This document shows positions 52,754-64,000 of a stretch of DNA of 64,000 bases, piece by piece. Position 1 is the first letter of the stretch. Every line of letters begins with the position of its first letter. The DNA is from Lingula anatina (Eukaryota > Brachiopoda > Lingulata > Lingulida > Lingulidae). The notes beneath the pieces were generated by a model, which saw only the letters and a program-made list of their open reading frames with translations, did no database searches and was not told where the DNA came from. The DNA is taken from contig NW_019775470.1 in NCBI RefSeq assembly GCF_001039355.2, forward strand, positions 223,312-287,311. The letters run 5' to 3'. The translations under genes were made by a program, and so were the position numbers.

Positions 52754-53820
52754 CGTTCTGACGCCCCGCAGAGGCGCTCACTCTCGGGCAGTTATAAGCA
52801 TTGGCAGCGTTCGCCTTGATGTTTTCTTTGTGTGAAAGGTTATGATGGGCAGGTAACTCACATGTGACATGAATCAGACACTAATTTAATTAGAAACGAC
52901 GTGCGTTTGGCATGGTTAGAAGAGTTGATTCGTCTTTTTCCTGGTTCATTGTTTTGGAAGAGCGCCTCGTCATTACCAACACCACACTTGAAACCTTTCC
53001 CCATCCACTGGTATTTATAACATGCATTATTTTATGGACAAGTTTATATAATGAATACAATAATTTCAAATATATCATCTAATTACTATAGATTATTAAA
53101 AGGTACGTGGTATTTACATTCCAAAGGGCGCCGTGATACAAAAAGCACAAAGAAAAACGGCTGAGAATCGCCATGCAGAGGCATTGTCATATCTGAAAAA
53201 AATGTGTGTTGGCAAATTATGCTGCACAATTTTAGCAAAGACAGAATGCTTTGTATTATAAGTATAACCGCATGTCTTTCGACACAATGTCCAACAGTAA
53301 TAAACAATAGAGCCGCTTTGCGAATTCACGCCCGCAGCGCCCCTAGCGGTGATTTCCACTCCAGTGACTCACTGACAGGTGTCGCTCCTGACAGGCAATC
53401 GTGTTCACAACCGGTGAAGAGGAAGTGTTGATCGAGCAAATTGTAATTAAGACACACATTTCACCCATTCAGCTATAAATACATAGCGTGATGGCACACA
53501 ATGCTCGTTAGACCTTTGTATTCCTGGACATCTTTATCGCCAAGGCATGTTCTTTTCAAAAATGTAATCTGTATAGCGATTTGGAGCTATAACCTTTGTA
53601 TCCCCTTCGTTTCTAGTAACATCCACAAGTCTCTATTTATAGTACGAATGTGGTTCAACAAGTAGAAACGTGAAAGTCAAATACCATTTTGTTTTCTTGG
53701 ATGTATTTTTTTATGTTTGGATGTGAAAACGTCTTTGGATATGCTATATTTTGGCAATTAAGGTATATGCAAAAATGACCGGGAAAATAATAACGAAATT
53801 AAGATTCTAAAGTCTATTGT

Positions 53821-53945
53821 CAGGGCCGTAGCCTGAGCAAAATGCCAGGGGGGGCAGTAAGCGGACACGAGGGGGNCAGTGTGGAAAATTCTAAATCCCA
53901 GGGGGGGCAGCTGCCCCCCCTGCCCCCCCGGAGGCTACGGCCCTG
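53821..53945. mobile_element. MITE with CAGGGCCGTAGCC TIRs and ATTGT direct repeats
   Basis: It begins CAGGGCCGTAGCCTGAG and ends GGCTACGGCCCTG, giving 13-bp perfect terminal inverted repeats over 125 bp. ATTGT flanks both sides (53816-53820 and 53946-53950). The interior is made of G runs and C runs (GGGGGGGCAG, CTGCCCCCCC) that also pair. One base (53876) is N, likely a sequencing failure in the G run. End sequence suggests a hAT-like non-autonomous element. Confidence 0.85.
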
Positions 53946-53950
53946 ATTGT

Positions 53951-55455
53951 AGAAGCTAATAAAGTTTCGAAATGGTAGCTTACTCAGAAATATCTGACGC
54001 TATTCTTTCAAAATGATATACACTTTACCTTGGGCGGTGGGGTGCGGGGGGGAGGATAATTTTGTTTCATGGATAGACTCTTTTACAGTTCTTCTTGTAT
54101 TGAATCAGCTTTTTTATTCCGTAACTACATGCCTCCACATCTTAACCAGAAGAATACATAACACAGGAGAAACCAACATTATGGCTATAGATAGCACAAC
54201 ACACACATGTACAAACGTCAGTGTACCTTTACAAGTCAAATCAATGGTATAAACTACCACTTACGCAAAAACATACCCCACTGACTAATTGAATTCCAGA
54301 TCCGGTCGTCCTCCCAGGATCGTTACGCAATTCTCAAATCGCCCAAGCTTCCTGATGGTACTATGACAGGTAAACAGGCCGAAGCGTTCCTTCTTCCTTA
54401 AATCCCGTCACGAAAACATCGGTTTTAAAGCTTTCTTCGGTAACGATTCGAGACGTTGAATGTCACCGGATTTACATAGCGCACCGTCTGAATCGAGGAT
54501 CTTAAGTAACAATGCCAATACTTCCTTATGACGGTGGAAATTGAATATTCATTGTAACATGTCCTATACCGTTTCCGTTCATCCGAGAGTTAGGTTAATT
54601 TTGATTAGGTCGCTTACGTCGTTAATTGATCCCTTGGGGTGGTATTTGTATGTACTAAACACGCGTACCAGTCTTATCATTGTGCACGAGGTAAATGATA
54701 TCTGAAATCAACCTCAGTTCCAAAGGTTCTAATTTTCCTTTTATTTTAATTAGCGTATATTTTTGCTGTCCGCAGACTGATGAAATCTTATATTTTCCCG
54801 ACAGAAGCCCCGTCTGTTCTCTCAAGAAAACCTACTTGTATCTCACAGTCATCCACAAATGAATATGAATTCGAAGTCCAAATTAATAAAACATCGAAGA
54901 ATTCCATTCTCTAAAAAAAGTGGTTATCCTTCAATAAGAGCGACAGCGTCTTAGCCTTCTATTATGGGTAGTTTATACAGCCACTTCATAAACGCTTTTA
55001 TTCTTTAAAGACAGACTTAAGAAAAGAAAGATGCATTGAGAAATGACCTGAAAGTGTCACACAAGTAACAAGGGCAAGATGTTCGCTTGCTTTGTTCTCC
55101 CTTGAAAAGAAGAGGCGAATATCTAGAATGACTTAAACCTAATACTCTCGCCCAGTTAAACAAACTTCACTATGGCAACTGTCAGGTTTCGCATACAAAA
55201 ACACGACAGTTTGAAATGGAAAAAACACGCGAGCTTAGTTCCATTGGTGTCGAGAATTAATCTAATATCCGGAGAATGCGTTTAAATATAGAAAATACAT
55301 GACGAATAAAGTATTTGAAACTTGAGTCCTTTTACTTGTAAATATATGTGTATATGTATCCTTTCAGTGTTTGTGCATGTGCGTGAGTTTGCGTGTACAT
55401 GTATGTTAATATATGTACTCGTGTGAATACGTGAGTGCGCCTAAAGGTGTACATT
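53951..55455. other. No gene recognised
   Basis: Non-coding. The part around 54.3-54.7 kb is less repetitive and higher in CG dinucleotides than its surroundings but has no open frame of note. Confidence 0.45.
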
Positions 55456-55460
55456 TGTGT

Positions 55461-55514
<54 letters not shown>

Positions 55515-55637
55515 AGTGAGAGAGAGAAAAAGTGTGTGTGTGTGTGTGTGTTTGTGTGTGTGTGTGATTGAGAGAGAAGAGAAAGTGTGTGTGTGTGTGC
55601 GTGTGTGTGTGTGTGTGCAAGAGAGAGAGTGAGAAAA

Positions 55638-55676
<39 letters not shown>

Positions 55677-55680
55677 CGCC
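55456..55680. repeat. Long compound (GT)n/(GA)n microsatellite
   Basis: Four alternations of GT-rich and GA-rich blocks over about 225 bp. They produce spurious Cys-Val and His-Thr ORFs on the two strands. Confidence 0.95.
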
Positions 55681-56306
55681 CCCGTGCACGTGTGTTACTC
55701 AGGGTTAATTATTTTCTTATCTAACAGTGTTGTCAGTCAAAAAAGGTGCACAACACTATTTTCGGGTATAGAAAGTCTCATATCAAATGGCACTGGAAAT
55801 ATAAGCAGTTCAAATGTTATGTTATATTTATATTAATCAAAGCAATATCACAATACAAACAGCACACAACTCACAGTGGCGAGGTGCAATGACAGGTCAA
55901 CTATATTCAACGCAACAGTCACAGACTTTTTTCTCTACAGGTAAACGCTCAATATTATAGCTATTATCATGCTATTGATCACTGACGTTATACAAACAAC
56001 GACAAATCGAGAAGTCCCCTGTACGTTACTGTGAACATTATCAATGTTACCTGCTGTTCGATTATGGAAAGTTATAACAATAAAGGAACCCTGAATGCGT
56101 GTACGCTCAGGCAATTTGTTGGTATAACTTCCGAGTAATATTGAGCGAAAAAACGACTTTGCAACGATATGATTCATTTGTGTGTAACTATTTGACTTGA
56201 TATTCTCAAACGGTTAGATTGATATACGGCTTATATAACTGCAGTGCTTATTTCACATAGGTTGTAGATTATATCTTTATGTAGATCTGAGTAGATAACG
56301 ACGCAT

Positions 56307-56348
<42 letters not shown>

Positions 56349-59300
56349 GAAAAAATAATTTTCGGGGAATCTTCAGTTTTCGTCATTTAGAACGTTTATG
56401 TTCTAAAAATTATTCAGACATGCCAATCCACAGTAAGTAATCAACTGAAACAACAGTATATTCTTTAACACAGTACACATGACCGCAATCGTTTGCCACC
56501 GGTCAAGGTTCACAGACGTTTAAATATATCCAAGATCAACAACATATGACATGATACATGTCGTGCAAAGTACAAGTTATAAACCTATTCTTGTCTGTGA
56601 GCAACATTCAATAAACTAATCGTGAGACTGGAGAGTATTAGATATTCGAATAGGCTCCATAAACCGCACCTCCAACAGCGCTCTTTCCGTAAATAAAAGT
56701 CTGTATCCAATTGTTTATAAATTCGCTGCACGAGATTGAATTTAAACGCCGAATGACTCGGTCTACTAAAGATTATTACGTATATCAATAGAACTCTTTT
56801 GGGTTTTTCATTTGCTTTGAAACACGAGGTTTTTGTAAGCACATTCATAAACTGGGTATTCATTTTTATCGACATCTCTACCCCAAGGCATCCTTATCTT
56901 TGTATCTTTTTCTCCTTATCCTGATTGTAATCACCCATTGCTATCGTTCTGGTAATCGCCTTTCTATTCCCGTCTGGTATTTTCTTCTTTAGAGCCCTGA
57001 CCTTCACGCTTTGACGGGCACGGAAATACCTCTTTTAGCCCACCCCTCCCCACTCTAACTCCACCCTAACCCCGCCCCCGTTATTCAGTCCACAATCAGT
57101 ATCAACATTGCGGTTTTCTTCTCTCTCTCTCTTTCTCTTTCTCTCTCTCAAGCAATATCTAAAAATTACCTTGCTAAAATCCACATTTCTTGAAGCAACC
57201 GGAATGTCGGTCGCTAATGCCTCCGCCTGTCTACCTCGGAGACAACGCACAGACAGATAATGACCATGATGATGCCACCTGCTTTATCTGTGCAGGTGGA
57301 TTAAAGCTTTGTGAACAGAGATACACGTCGATAACTGTTATAAACGGGTCCCTCCGTCCCGCGGTGATGGCTGCATATCGACCCGATAGGTGCGATTTAC
57401 GTCTAATTCACTATGTGCGGGAGAAAGAAGCAAAAAAGCTAACTGATTCCAATTAAGGTTTCAGCGACATTAGAGGCTATCTACACACGTACGTGCTGCA
57501 CTTCGCAAAGTCGAATTGAAAAAGCATCATTGATCAAAAAATTGTTTTTTATCTACATGAGTTGCGAGTCCAACGCCGCACAAAAAGCAGTGGTATTTAC
57601 AGATACTTACAGTTGTCGTTTGTATCAAGCAAATTCTGAATGTAATTGCTTACATTTCTATCTACCTGCACTAGGTAGCACGTTACTTATTTCCTGATGG
57701 TGAGGTTAATTCAACAATTTGCCCGACCATGCGTTTATAGATTTTCGGTTATTTGAACATATTTGAAAGAAAACAGAAATGGTTTGTCGAGCTTGAAGTG
57801 CATTTCATAATAAAGGGTTGGAGACAACAGCCGAAGATCTTTAAAACGAAGATTTTGATCTTTCTTACGCATGAAATGTTTAAAGACCTTTTACCTTTTC
57901 ATTTTCAGTCACGTTAGATAATAAACGACTTCCACCAAGCGTATGTCAAAGTCTTTGTGTTTTCCTACTAAAAATATATGATCAAAATGTGAAAATATTC
58001 GCAAAAAATACGTTTTCCAGGTCACTGCTAAGACATTTCAGACTTTTGCCATCAAAGATATGTGTTCAAGCAAGTTTTCTACACTTCACAAACCGTGATA
58101 TATTATTGTAGTCTAATTTGGACATTAAGTAACCAGCCAATCCTATAGGGGAAATTTACATAAATTCAAAGAAGATTTATTTTAGATAATGAAAAATACC
58201 ATAAAATGAAAGGAAAAATACCCGTATTTGACGACACATAACAGATAAATGGAATTGTTTTGTCCGTGGTCACAAAACAGAGCAAACTAATAAAAGAAAT
58301 GAATGCTGCCGTAAGAAGTACAAGAGAAAGATTTCCAATTAATGATGAAATAAGAGCATTCCATTTTGCAGAGGCCCATGGGTGAACAATAGACTGACGT
58401 TCGAAGTCAGGCACGAAATGAAGCGACTGCTCACAAAAAAAGGAAACAAATAAAAAGAGGTTTGTTTTGATAATGTATTATCAAAGAGTGATGAATAAAC
58501 CAGATGTGACCTTTGCCCTTTCCTAACCGTTCATTTCCTTCTTTGTCTGCGGATGATTTTAAACTTTCGTGACAGAGGTTTTCGCGGACAATGTCTTTTC
58601 ACCGCAGCAATGCAAAAAGAAATTGTCATTTAGGCCAAACAGTCAATATACCTGTAGGACTGCTTTTACCAAAGTATTATGTGCCATAAAAAAACGATCA
58701 CGCATCCATTTGGCACCGAGTACTAGTAAACAAGTCAAAACACTCCGCCGTTATCTGTTACCTTACACCAAAGCCAAGTTTAAATTGCTTCCGAAATCAA
58801 AACGCTCCCAAAATAACAAAACAAACAGCGATGTTCCCTTGGGGAATACCCATTTGGCAATCATACTCAGAGACAATTGAGTGGTTTTTCGATTGCCTTT
58901 TGGTTTCTAATACAATTACGCTTCAAGAGGTCATTGGAGTTGAATATCAACGGCTAAGTAGTCCACAAACAGAGACATTTGATTGCTTAAGTGTTGATCC
59001 CTTGCCATTTGAAGCTGTGCGTCGAGGACAGTGGAAAGCGGGTGCCAATCCGTTCATTACGATGAAAGGGCGTGGGCCATGGCATTGTTTGCAAGTTAGT
59101 AATGTAGGCCTGCCATCTGACTTTGTACTCTGTAGACATCATGAACAATAAGGCACGTAACGACACACGCGCGCGCGCGCGCGCAAACACGCACGCACCT
59201 GATTTGACGTTAACATTAAAATCGATTCTTGCAACAAAAAAAAAAACAGATCACAAAAAATCATCGCCACACGCTTGACCCCAGCATAATTGTCACTACA

Positions 59301-62275
59301 AAGTGAACATTGAACCTGGGCAAGCCTAATAGACAAATAAATATATCGAACACCATAAACCGGATTACGCTACCATTAAACGTCGTCCAGTATTTATAAG
59401 GAAATTTGTCATTTTTTCACATTTTGGCTTTATCTTCAGCCGTTCATATCGATCGCATTTTACTGAAATGGTAATCACACGTAAATATCCCTATTTTGTC
59501 AGTTTACAAGACTTCAATACAGATCTAGGCCTGCAATTACTCACCTCGCTTCACAAACAACAGAGATTATTTCAGTCTCATGTTGAGTTGCTCTCGAACG
59601 CAGAAGGATTCCTTCCAAAGAAGCACTTTCTACTAATGCACTTGTTATTTGCATGCTCAACGCGACAGCGAACCAGGGGGTTAATCTCCTTTTGTGAAGG
59701 ACACCATGTTTTTATGACTAATTCCAAACGAATTTAGCTGCTTTTGAGACGGAATCCGATTCATAGGTACACAGCGCATTTGAATTGTCATCGTTTTTGA
59801 AAACGCATTTACGTGCTTCTCAAACATAATCCAATTCTCCGAAAAAAGGGAAATATCGGATTGGCTGTAGACAACTACTCTGAACCGCTCGATAGACAAG
59901 AAAAGGCTATTCAGTGTGCTTTAAATTTCATTATAAAGTAGTCTTATTGGCTGTGAATGTGACAACTGTGTGTACACCTATCGTACACTTTACACGGGAA
60001 AAAATCAATCTCCTCTTTACTTTCTGCGTGCAAAGTAAATACGAATCACCTCTACCTAGGTTGTTGAATAAGAATAACGAACATGCAACTATTGTAATGT
60101 ATAGAATGATGTTTTTTGTATATTTCATTGCTGTGGCTGAGCCGGCTGCAGTTCTTCCGCTGTAAGTGGATATATTGTCATATCAGTGGCAATACGAAAG
60201 ATCAGGTGCGTTGCGGTCTGCAGCATCGACATAGTGTGTAGCACTTTTATAGAAGTATCAATACTGTAATCATATTTCTAGATACAAATCTACTTCTCGT
60301 AATAGATCGATGACAACAGTTTACCAGAATGTTCACTGACGCACATTACTGAGTCACTACGATGCTGGAATTGCCAGCATGGGTCCAGGGTTTGTCTTAA
60401 TTACAATATTTTTGTAAAGAGTAGACCTAGAAGTTTAAAAATGTTGGTATCCCAACACCTGTACCTCAAGTTGGTAGCGTGTATAGTGTTTGAACAATAC
60501 ATAAAACCATGTGTGTCGATGCCACGACCCGTTATAAGAGAAGCGCTTAAAACTTTAAATACCATAGAAGACGAGCGTGTTTCCAAGGCAAGTCAAACAA
60601 AAAGAACGGTACAGTTTACTATAAGGGCGTGGGAGACGGAACACGTGCGCTGGAGGCTCAAGTAACGGCGAGGTGACATTCGCATTGAGGCGGGAAAGTT
60701 CCATTTACAGATTATCCTTAAATTAATCTCTGTGATACTTTCCGACCCAGGGGTGTCTCTCAGGGATGATACGTCCTGACCCAGGGGTGTCATTCAGGCA
60801 TGAGAGGGGTGCTTGTCACCTTTCGACTCTAGCTATGGACAATCTATGATAAAGGTAAATCACAATGCATTTATACGTTCTATCAAAGGGTGGTGGCGAC
60901 TGGCTAACGAAGGCAAGAGAAACAATTATATGTACCCGTTTTCGAAAACAACGTCACCCCGTGTGTTAAGCAAAAGTGAAAAAGACATATTTTATCTTTA
61001 GTTCAATAAGTCCAACCACGGTTCAAAATATTCTCAAAAAATCTTTGCCAGTCTTCTATGTGTCAGCTATGGAATATTTTCAATATTTTCATTGCCTTGC
61101 ATACAGTGTGTACGCCATCACTACCAATACCGACCTCAAGGCAGAAATTCCGACCCGCATGGCTTTGAGCCCCTAATTTGCTAATCAATAACTATAAAGA
61201 TTATGGTGTTATTATCCTAACAGGTCGGCTTCGTAGCCTAATGAAAAACTCATAATTCAAAATGAATGACACATCAAAATAAAAGAGAAAAATTGGACAC
61301 GGAACAAAAGAACGCATCCTCATCATCAATTTCTATATTTACATGTCTCTAAATGAAAACCATGCCCAGCTAAAAAATGAATGATTGGACGCGAAGTTAA
61401 CCTCTATTCCCGACGCAGTGTCTCTTGGAAAACGGGAAAAAGCTATAAATCTTGGTGTTCTAAATTTCGTGGAAATATACATGTATTCCTTTTGCATATC
61501 CGTCATTCCAAAGCACCTGCTGCTTCGTTTACGTTATAACTTATATCCGAAAATAATGACCCATCATCTTCACTGACAACCATGACGAAACGTGTCTACA
61601 AGAAATAAACCTCCGTAAACCACCAAATCCAAACATTGCCCTCCTTTTGACCTTACATCGGGTTTATATCCATCCCTCGGGTAATGTTTAACGATCTCAT
61701 GATATAAGCTAACATGTACAGTGTGAGCTATAACCGAAGTAAAGCAGCCTCGTGAAGGGGCAGCGACAAAGGCGTTTCCTGGAGAGATTTAAAAATTGAA
61801 ATATCGAAACAATCGAAAGCCCTATTGGCAATACGCAGCTATCAGATGCAAGTGCAAATAAACCTTAGAAGTCTTTCAACAAAACCCTTTACATAATTAT
61901 TAGCCCTTATTTTCCCTATTAATTTCAACTGTAACAGATATGTTAAGATTCAGTGAAATAGGGACAAGCGTAATTCTTTATTTGGCATAAAACATTTTCT
62001 CGTTGCGTATTATTCCGCTGTAAATTTAACTTATAAATCATGCCCTCTAGAACTAAGTTCGATGTGATTTTTTAAAATTTTAATGATGTTTGGCAATTTT
62101 GACATTATATTGTTGACAGCTTAATTTACTGATATGTTGCCAAGGTACATCATGCAAAACCAAAATGCTATAAAATGACATACACATATCCTGAAATACA
62201 TGGACAAACAAAGTGCAAGATAGCAAGTTTAAAATAGCATAAAACAGTACACATGACTACAAAAAACATATTGTC

Positions 62276-62277
<2 letters not shown>
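55681..62277. other. No gene recognised; simple repeats only
   Basis: Includes a (CT)n run at 56312-56346, a CT-rich tract at about 57119-57149, a (GC)n run at 59168-59184 and a 34-bp tandem pair (GACCCAGGGGTGTC, at 60744 and 60778). ORFs at 57190-57456, 58569-58880 and 58831-59151 show no recognisable domain. Confidence 0.45.

Positions 62278-62347
<70 letters not shown>
62278..62347. repeat. (TA)n microsatellite, about 70 bp
   Basis: Pure AT dinucleotides. The long uniform run may be collapsed or mis-sized in the assembly. Confidence 0.95.
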
Positions 62348-62350
<3 letters not shown>

Positions 62351-62817
62351 TGCTTTGTCTCTAAGACAAGTAATCCCCCATGTAAATGAATATGTTAGAG
62401 AGAAAGACGCACTTACTTTATCACCGATGCCTCATCTAGGTGTCATAGGAAAAAATACTTGTCACAATATCTTCTTATTCCTGACGACTTCCTTTGGCTA
62501 CGAGGATTCAGTGTGATGTGAGCATTTGGCTCTTCTCAGGGGATATATACACATACACAGCGCTTCGCGGTAAAGATTCCGTATTCTTACAGGAATCCGG
62601 AGTCAATCAGTGAATTGTTTCTGATGCTTTCCATAAAATCTCTCCCTCGAGTCCAGGCGTCCGTGTCCCAGTGGCGTGCCGCTTCTGTTAAGATAGCAGC
62701 TTCCTGGAAGCATGCCTGTTTTTAGACTCGAGGGGGACGTTTATGATACCCGGAAAGGACCTCGAGCTTCTTGGAATATCTCAGATCATTAGCCGTTTAG
62801 TTGGATTCCAAAACTGA

Positions 62818-63030
62818 ATGGGTTTCAATCACTGCGATCATCGAGCTTGCCCCCAACGACTTTTTATATATCTTTTGCCATACGCTTTGGTTGCCGTACT
62901 GTCGTGTGACATGCCATTGGATATATGCCCAGGTTGGTCTGCCTATGCAGGTGGACAGCGTTCAAAGAAGGCATCCGCGCTTGAAACCGGAACAATCAAA
63001 CATCTGGATACGTCTCACGAGATGGTTTGA
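62818..63030 (+). CDS. Weak candidate small secreted-type peptide ORF
   Basis: The 70-codon frame has a basic residue followed by a hydrophobic run (RLFIYLLPYALVAVLSC, about residues 14-30) resembling a signal peptide. A short segment with a C-x6-C pair (CDMPLDIC), PGWSAYAGG and a basic QRSKK site follow. This is the layout of a small prohormone, but I recognise no family. The ATG context is weak (T at -3), and another open frame (62801-63094) overlaps it. A GTGAGT motif at 63044 could be a splice donor for a different frame. It may well be chance. Confidence 0.15.
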   Translation: MGFNHCDHRACPQRLFIYLLPYALVAVLSCDMPLDICPGWSAYAGGQRSKKASALETGTIKHLDTSHEMV

Positions 63031-64000
63031 ACGCCTCAACCCAGTGAGTATCCACAGAACCGTTACACCATCAGCAGGTGCTTCCAGACCTTAATTTGCC
63101 CCTCATACACTTTGTCCTTCAATGGCTTCGAAATGTTCGTCACCTGTTTCCAATGCCATTGGCCTACAATCTCCGTTTGGTCTCATTTGTCGGTCGAAAT
63201 GGAAAAACGCCGTGCTGCAGTCGTGCTCAGCATGGCATAAAGCGCAGGAATCGCTCTCCTCAAAACCAGTTTACTTCCTCGTTAGTAAAAGCATGATGAG
63301 TTACTTTTCATTAACCTTTTCCTTGATGCTTGATTACTGCTCTTTGTTCTCAGCCATAAGTGTAGATCATTTACAGCGGGGTGATCCCCCTGGGTGAGCA
63401 CGAGCTAATCACGGGGGCGAGGGGACGAGCGGGCGAAAGCACATCAATAACAGAAACCAATTACAATTGATGACTGCCCCAGTACCCCTGAATGCCGATA
63501 GTTCCGTCGCTCCACTGTGCCCATGATGCACAAATCACTCCAAGCAGGTGTCCACTAATTTGTTTTTAATTGCAGGATGTTCCAAGTCCGTTCTGATGAC
63601 GTTTTGGCCCAGGAAAACTATTATTTCATCTCCAGGGATTTGCATATTCCATTTATATATATATATATATATTTGCATATTCCATTTAAATATATATTAT
63701 ATATATTGAATTAAATGTTAAGAAACCCATTGGTACATATGCAGCTACATATACATTAGACATTTTGTATAAATATTGTAATCGTTTAAAAATAGAAATA
63801 ATCCAAATAACATTCAATAATCACGCCTCATTAGAGAGAAGCTGCCTGTCTTACATCCTGTCTGATGTTAAGTAGGATAATTCTAGACAGCATGTTGATC
63901 CATAAATAACTAGCCATTTCTAATGATTTCACTAAGCCAAGCGTAATGAAGAGTTGACTAATTTTTTCTTAAGTATTCTTGGTCAAGTCTTAAAATGCCA
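63031..64000. other. No gene recognised; short AT microsatellites
   Basis: 63.0-63.6 kb has higher GC than its surroundings but no supported exon. At 63648-63703 the motif TTTGCATATTCCATTTA occurs twice, separated and followed by TA repeats. Confidence 0.45.

Noticed and set aside
55441-55689. ORFs of Cys-Val, Arg-Glu and His-Thr repeats
   Set aside because: Direct translation of the GT/GA microsatellite.

Overview
This looks like a stretch of an animal nuclear genome. It has long AT-rich non-coding DNA, many microsatellites, several short foldback (MITE-like) elements, one assembly gap, and one convincing protein-coding exon that ends in a canonical GT splice donor. The frequent tacatgta-type words, the abundance of GA/CA/GC microsatellites and the repeat types suggest a marine invertebrate, most likely a lophotrochozoan such as a mollusc. 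That placement is an inference and is not proven by any single feature. Nothing supports a bacterial, viral or organellar origin.

The only gene I can defend is on the minus strand at 14116 to 12305. It is the first coding exon of a biogenic-amine GPCR that most resembles D2-class dopamine receptors. The exon encodes an extracellular tail of about 544 residues, rich in Ser/Thr/Asn and carrying about 26 N-glycosylation sequons, followed by TM1 and TM2. It stops at a GAG|GTGAGT donor, in phase 0. By my recollection this is the codon where the vertebrate DRD2 intron falls. I could not find the TM3 to TM7 exons, so everything from 12304 down to 1 may be intron, or the later exons may lie beyond the window edge.

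Layout. 1-12304: presumed intron, with a perfect nuclear-receptor palindrome (1003-1017), two related foldback elements (about 1614-1775 and 2713-2912), an N gap (4618-5405) flanked by a near-identical 928-bp duplication that is probably a scaffolding artefact, a 47-bp tandem duplication and a hAT-like MITE with target-site duplication (11047-11214). 12305-14116: receptor exon. 14117-64000: about 50 kb with no recognised gene. It holds two copies of a widespread interspersed repeat (16924-17226 and 36002-36208), a 10/30-bp minisatellite (35301-35630), a short AACGTT-rich MITE (36362-36436), two elements of one foldback family at 43-44 kb, another foldback at 49.0-49.2 kb, a CAGGGCCGTAGCC-ended MITE at 53.8 kb, and many microsatellites. 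A few weak signals are flagged as hypotheses only: a candidate exon near 34.5 kb, a possible core promoter at 52.7 kb, a homeodomain-site-rich patch near 37.9 kb and a small secreted-type ORF at 62.8 kb.

I found no unambiguous new multi-gene system. The most interesting items are the receptor's unusual ectodomain, the assembly artefact and the foldback families.
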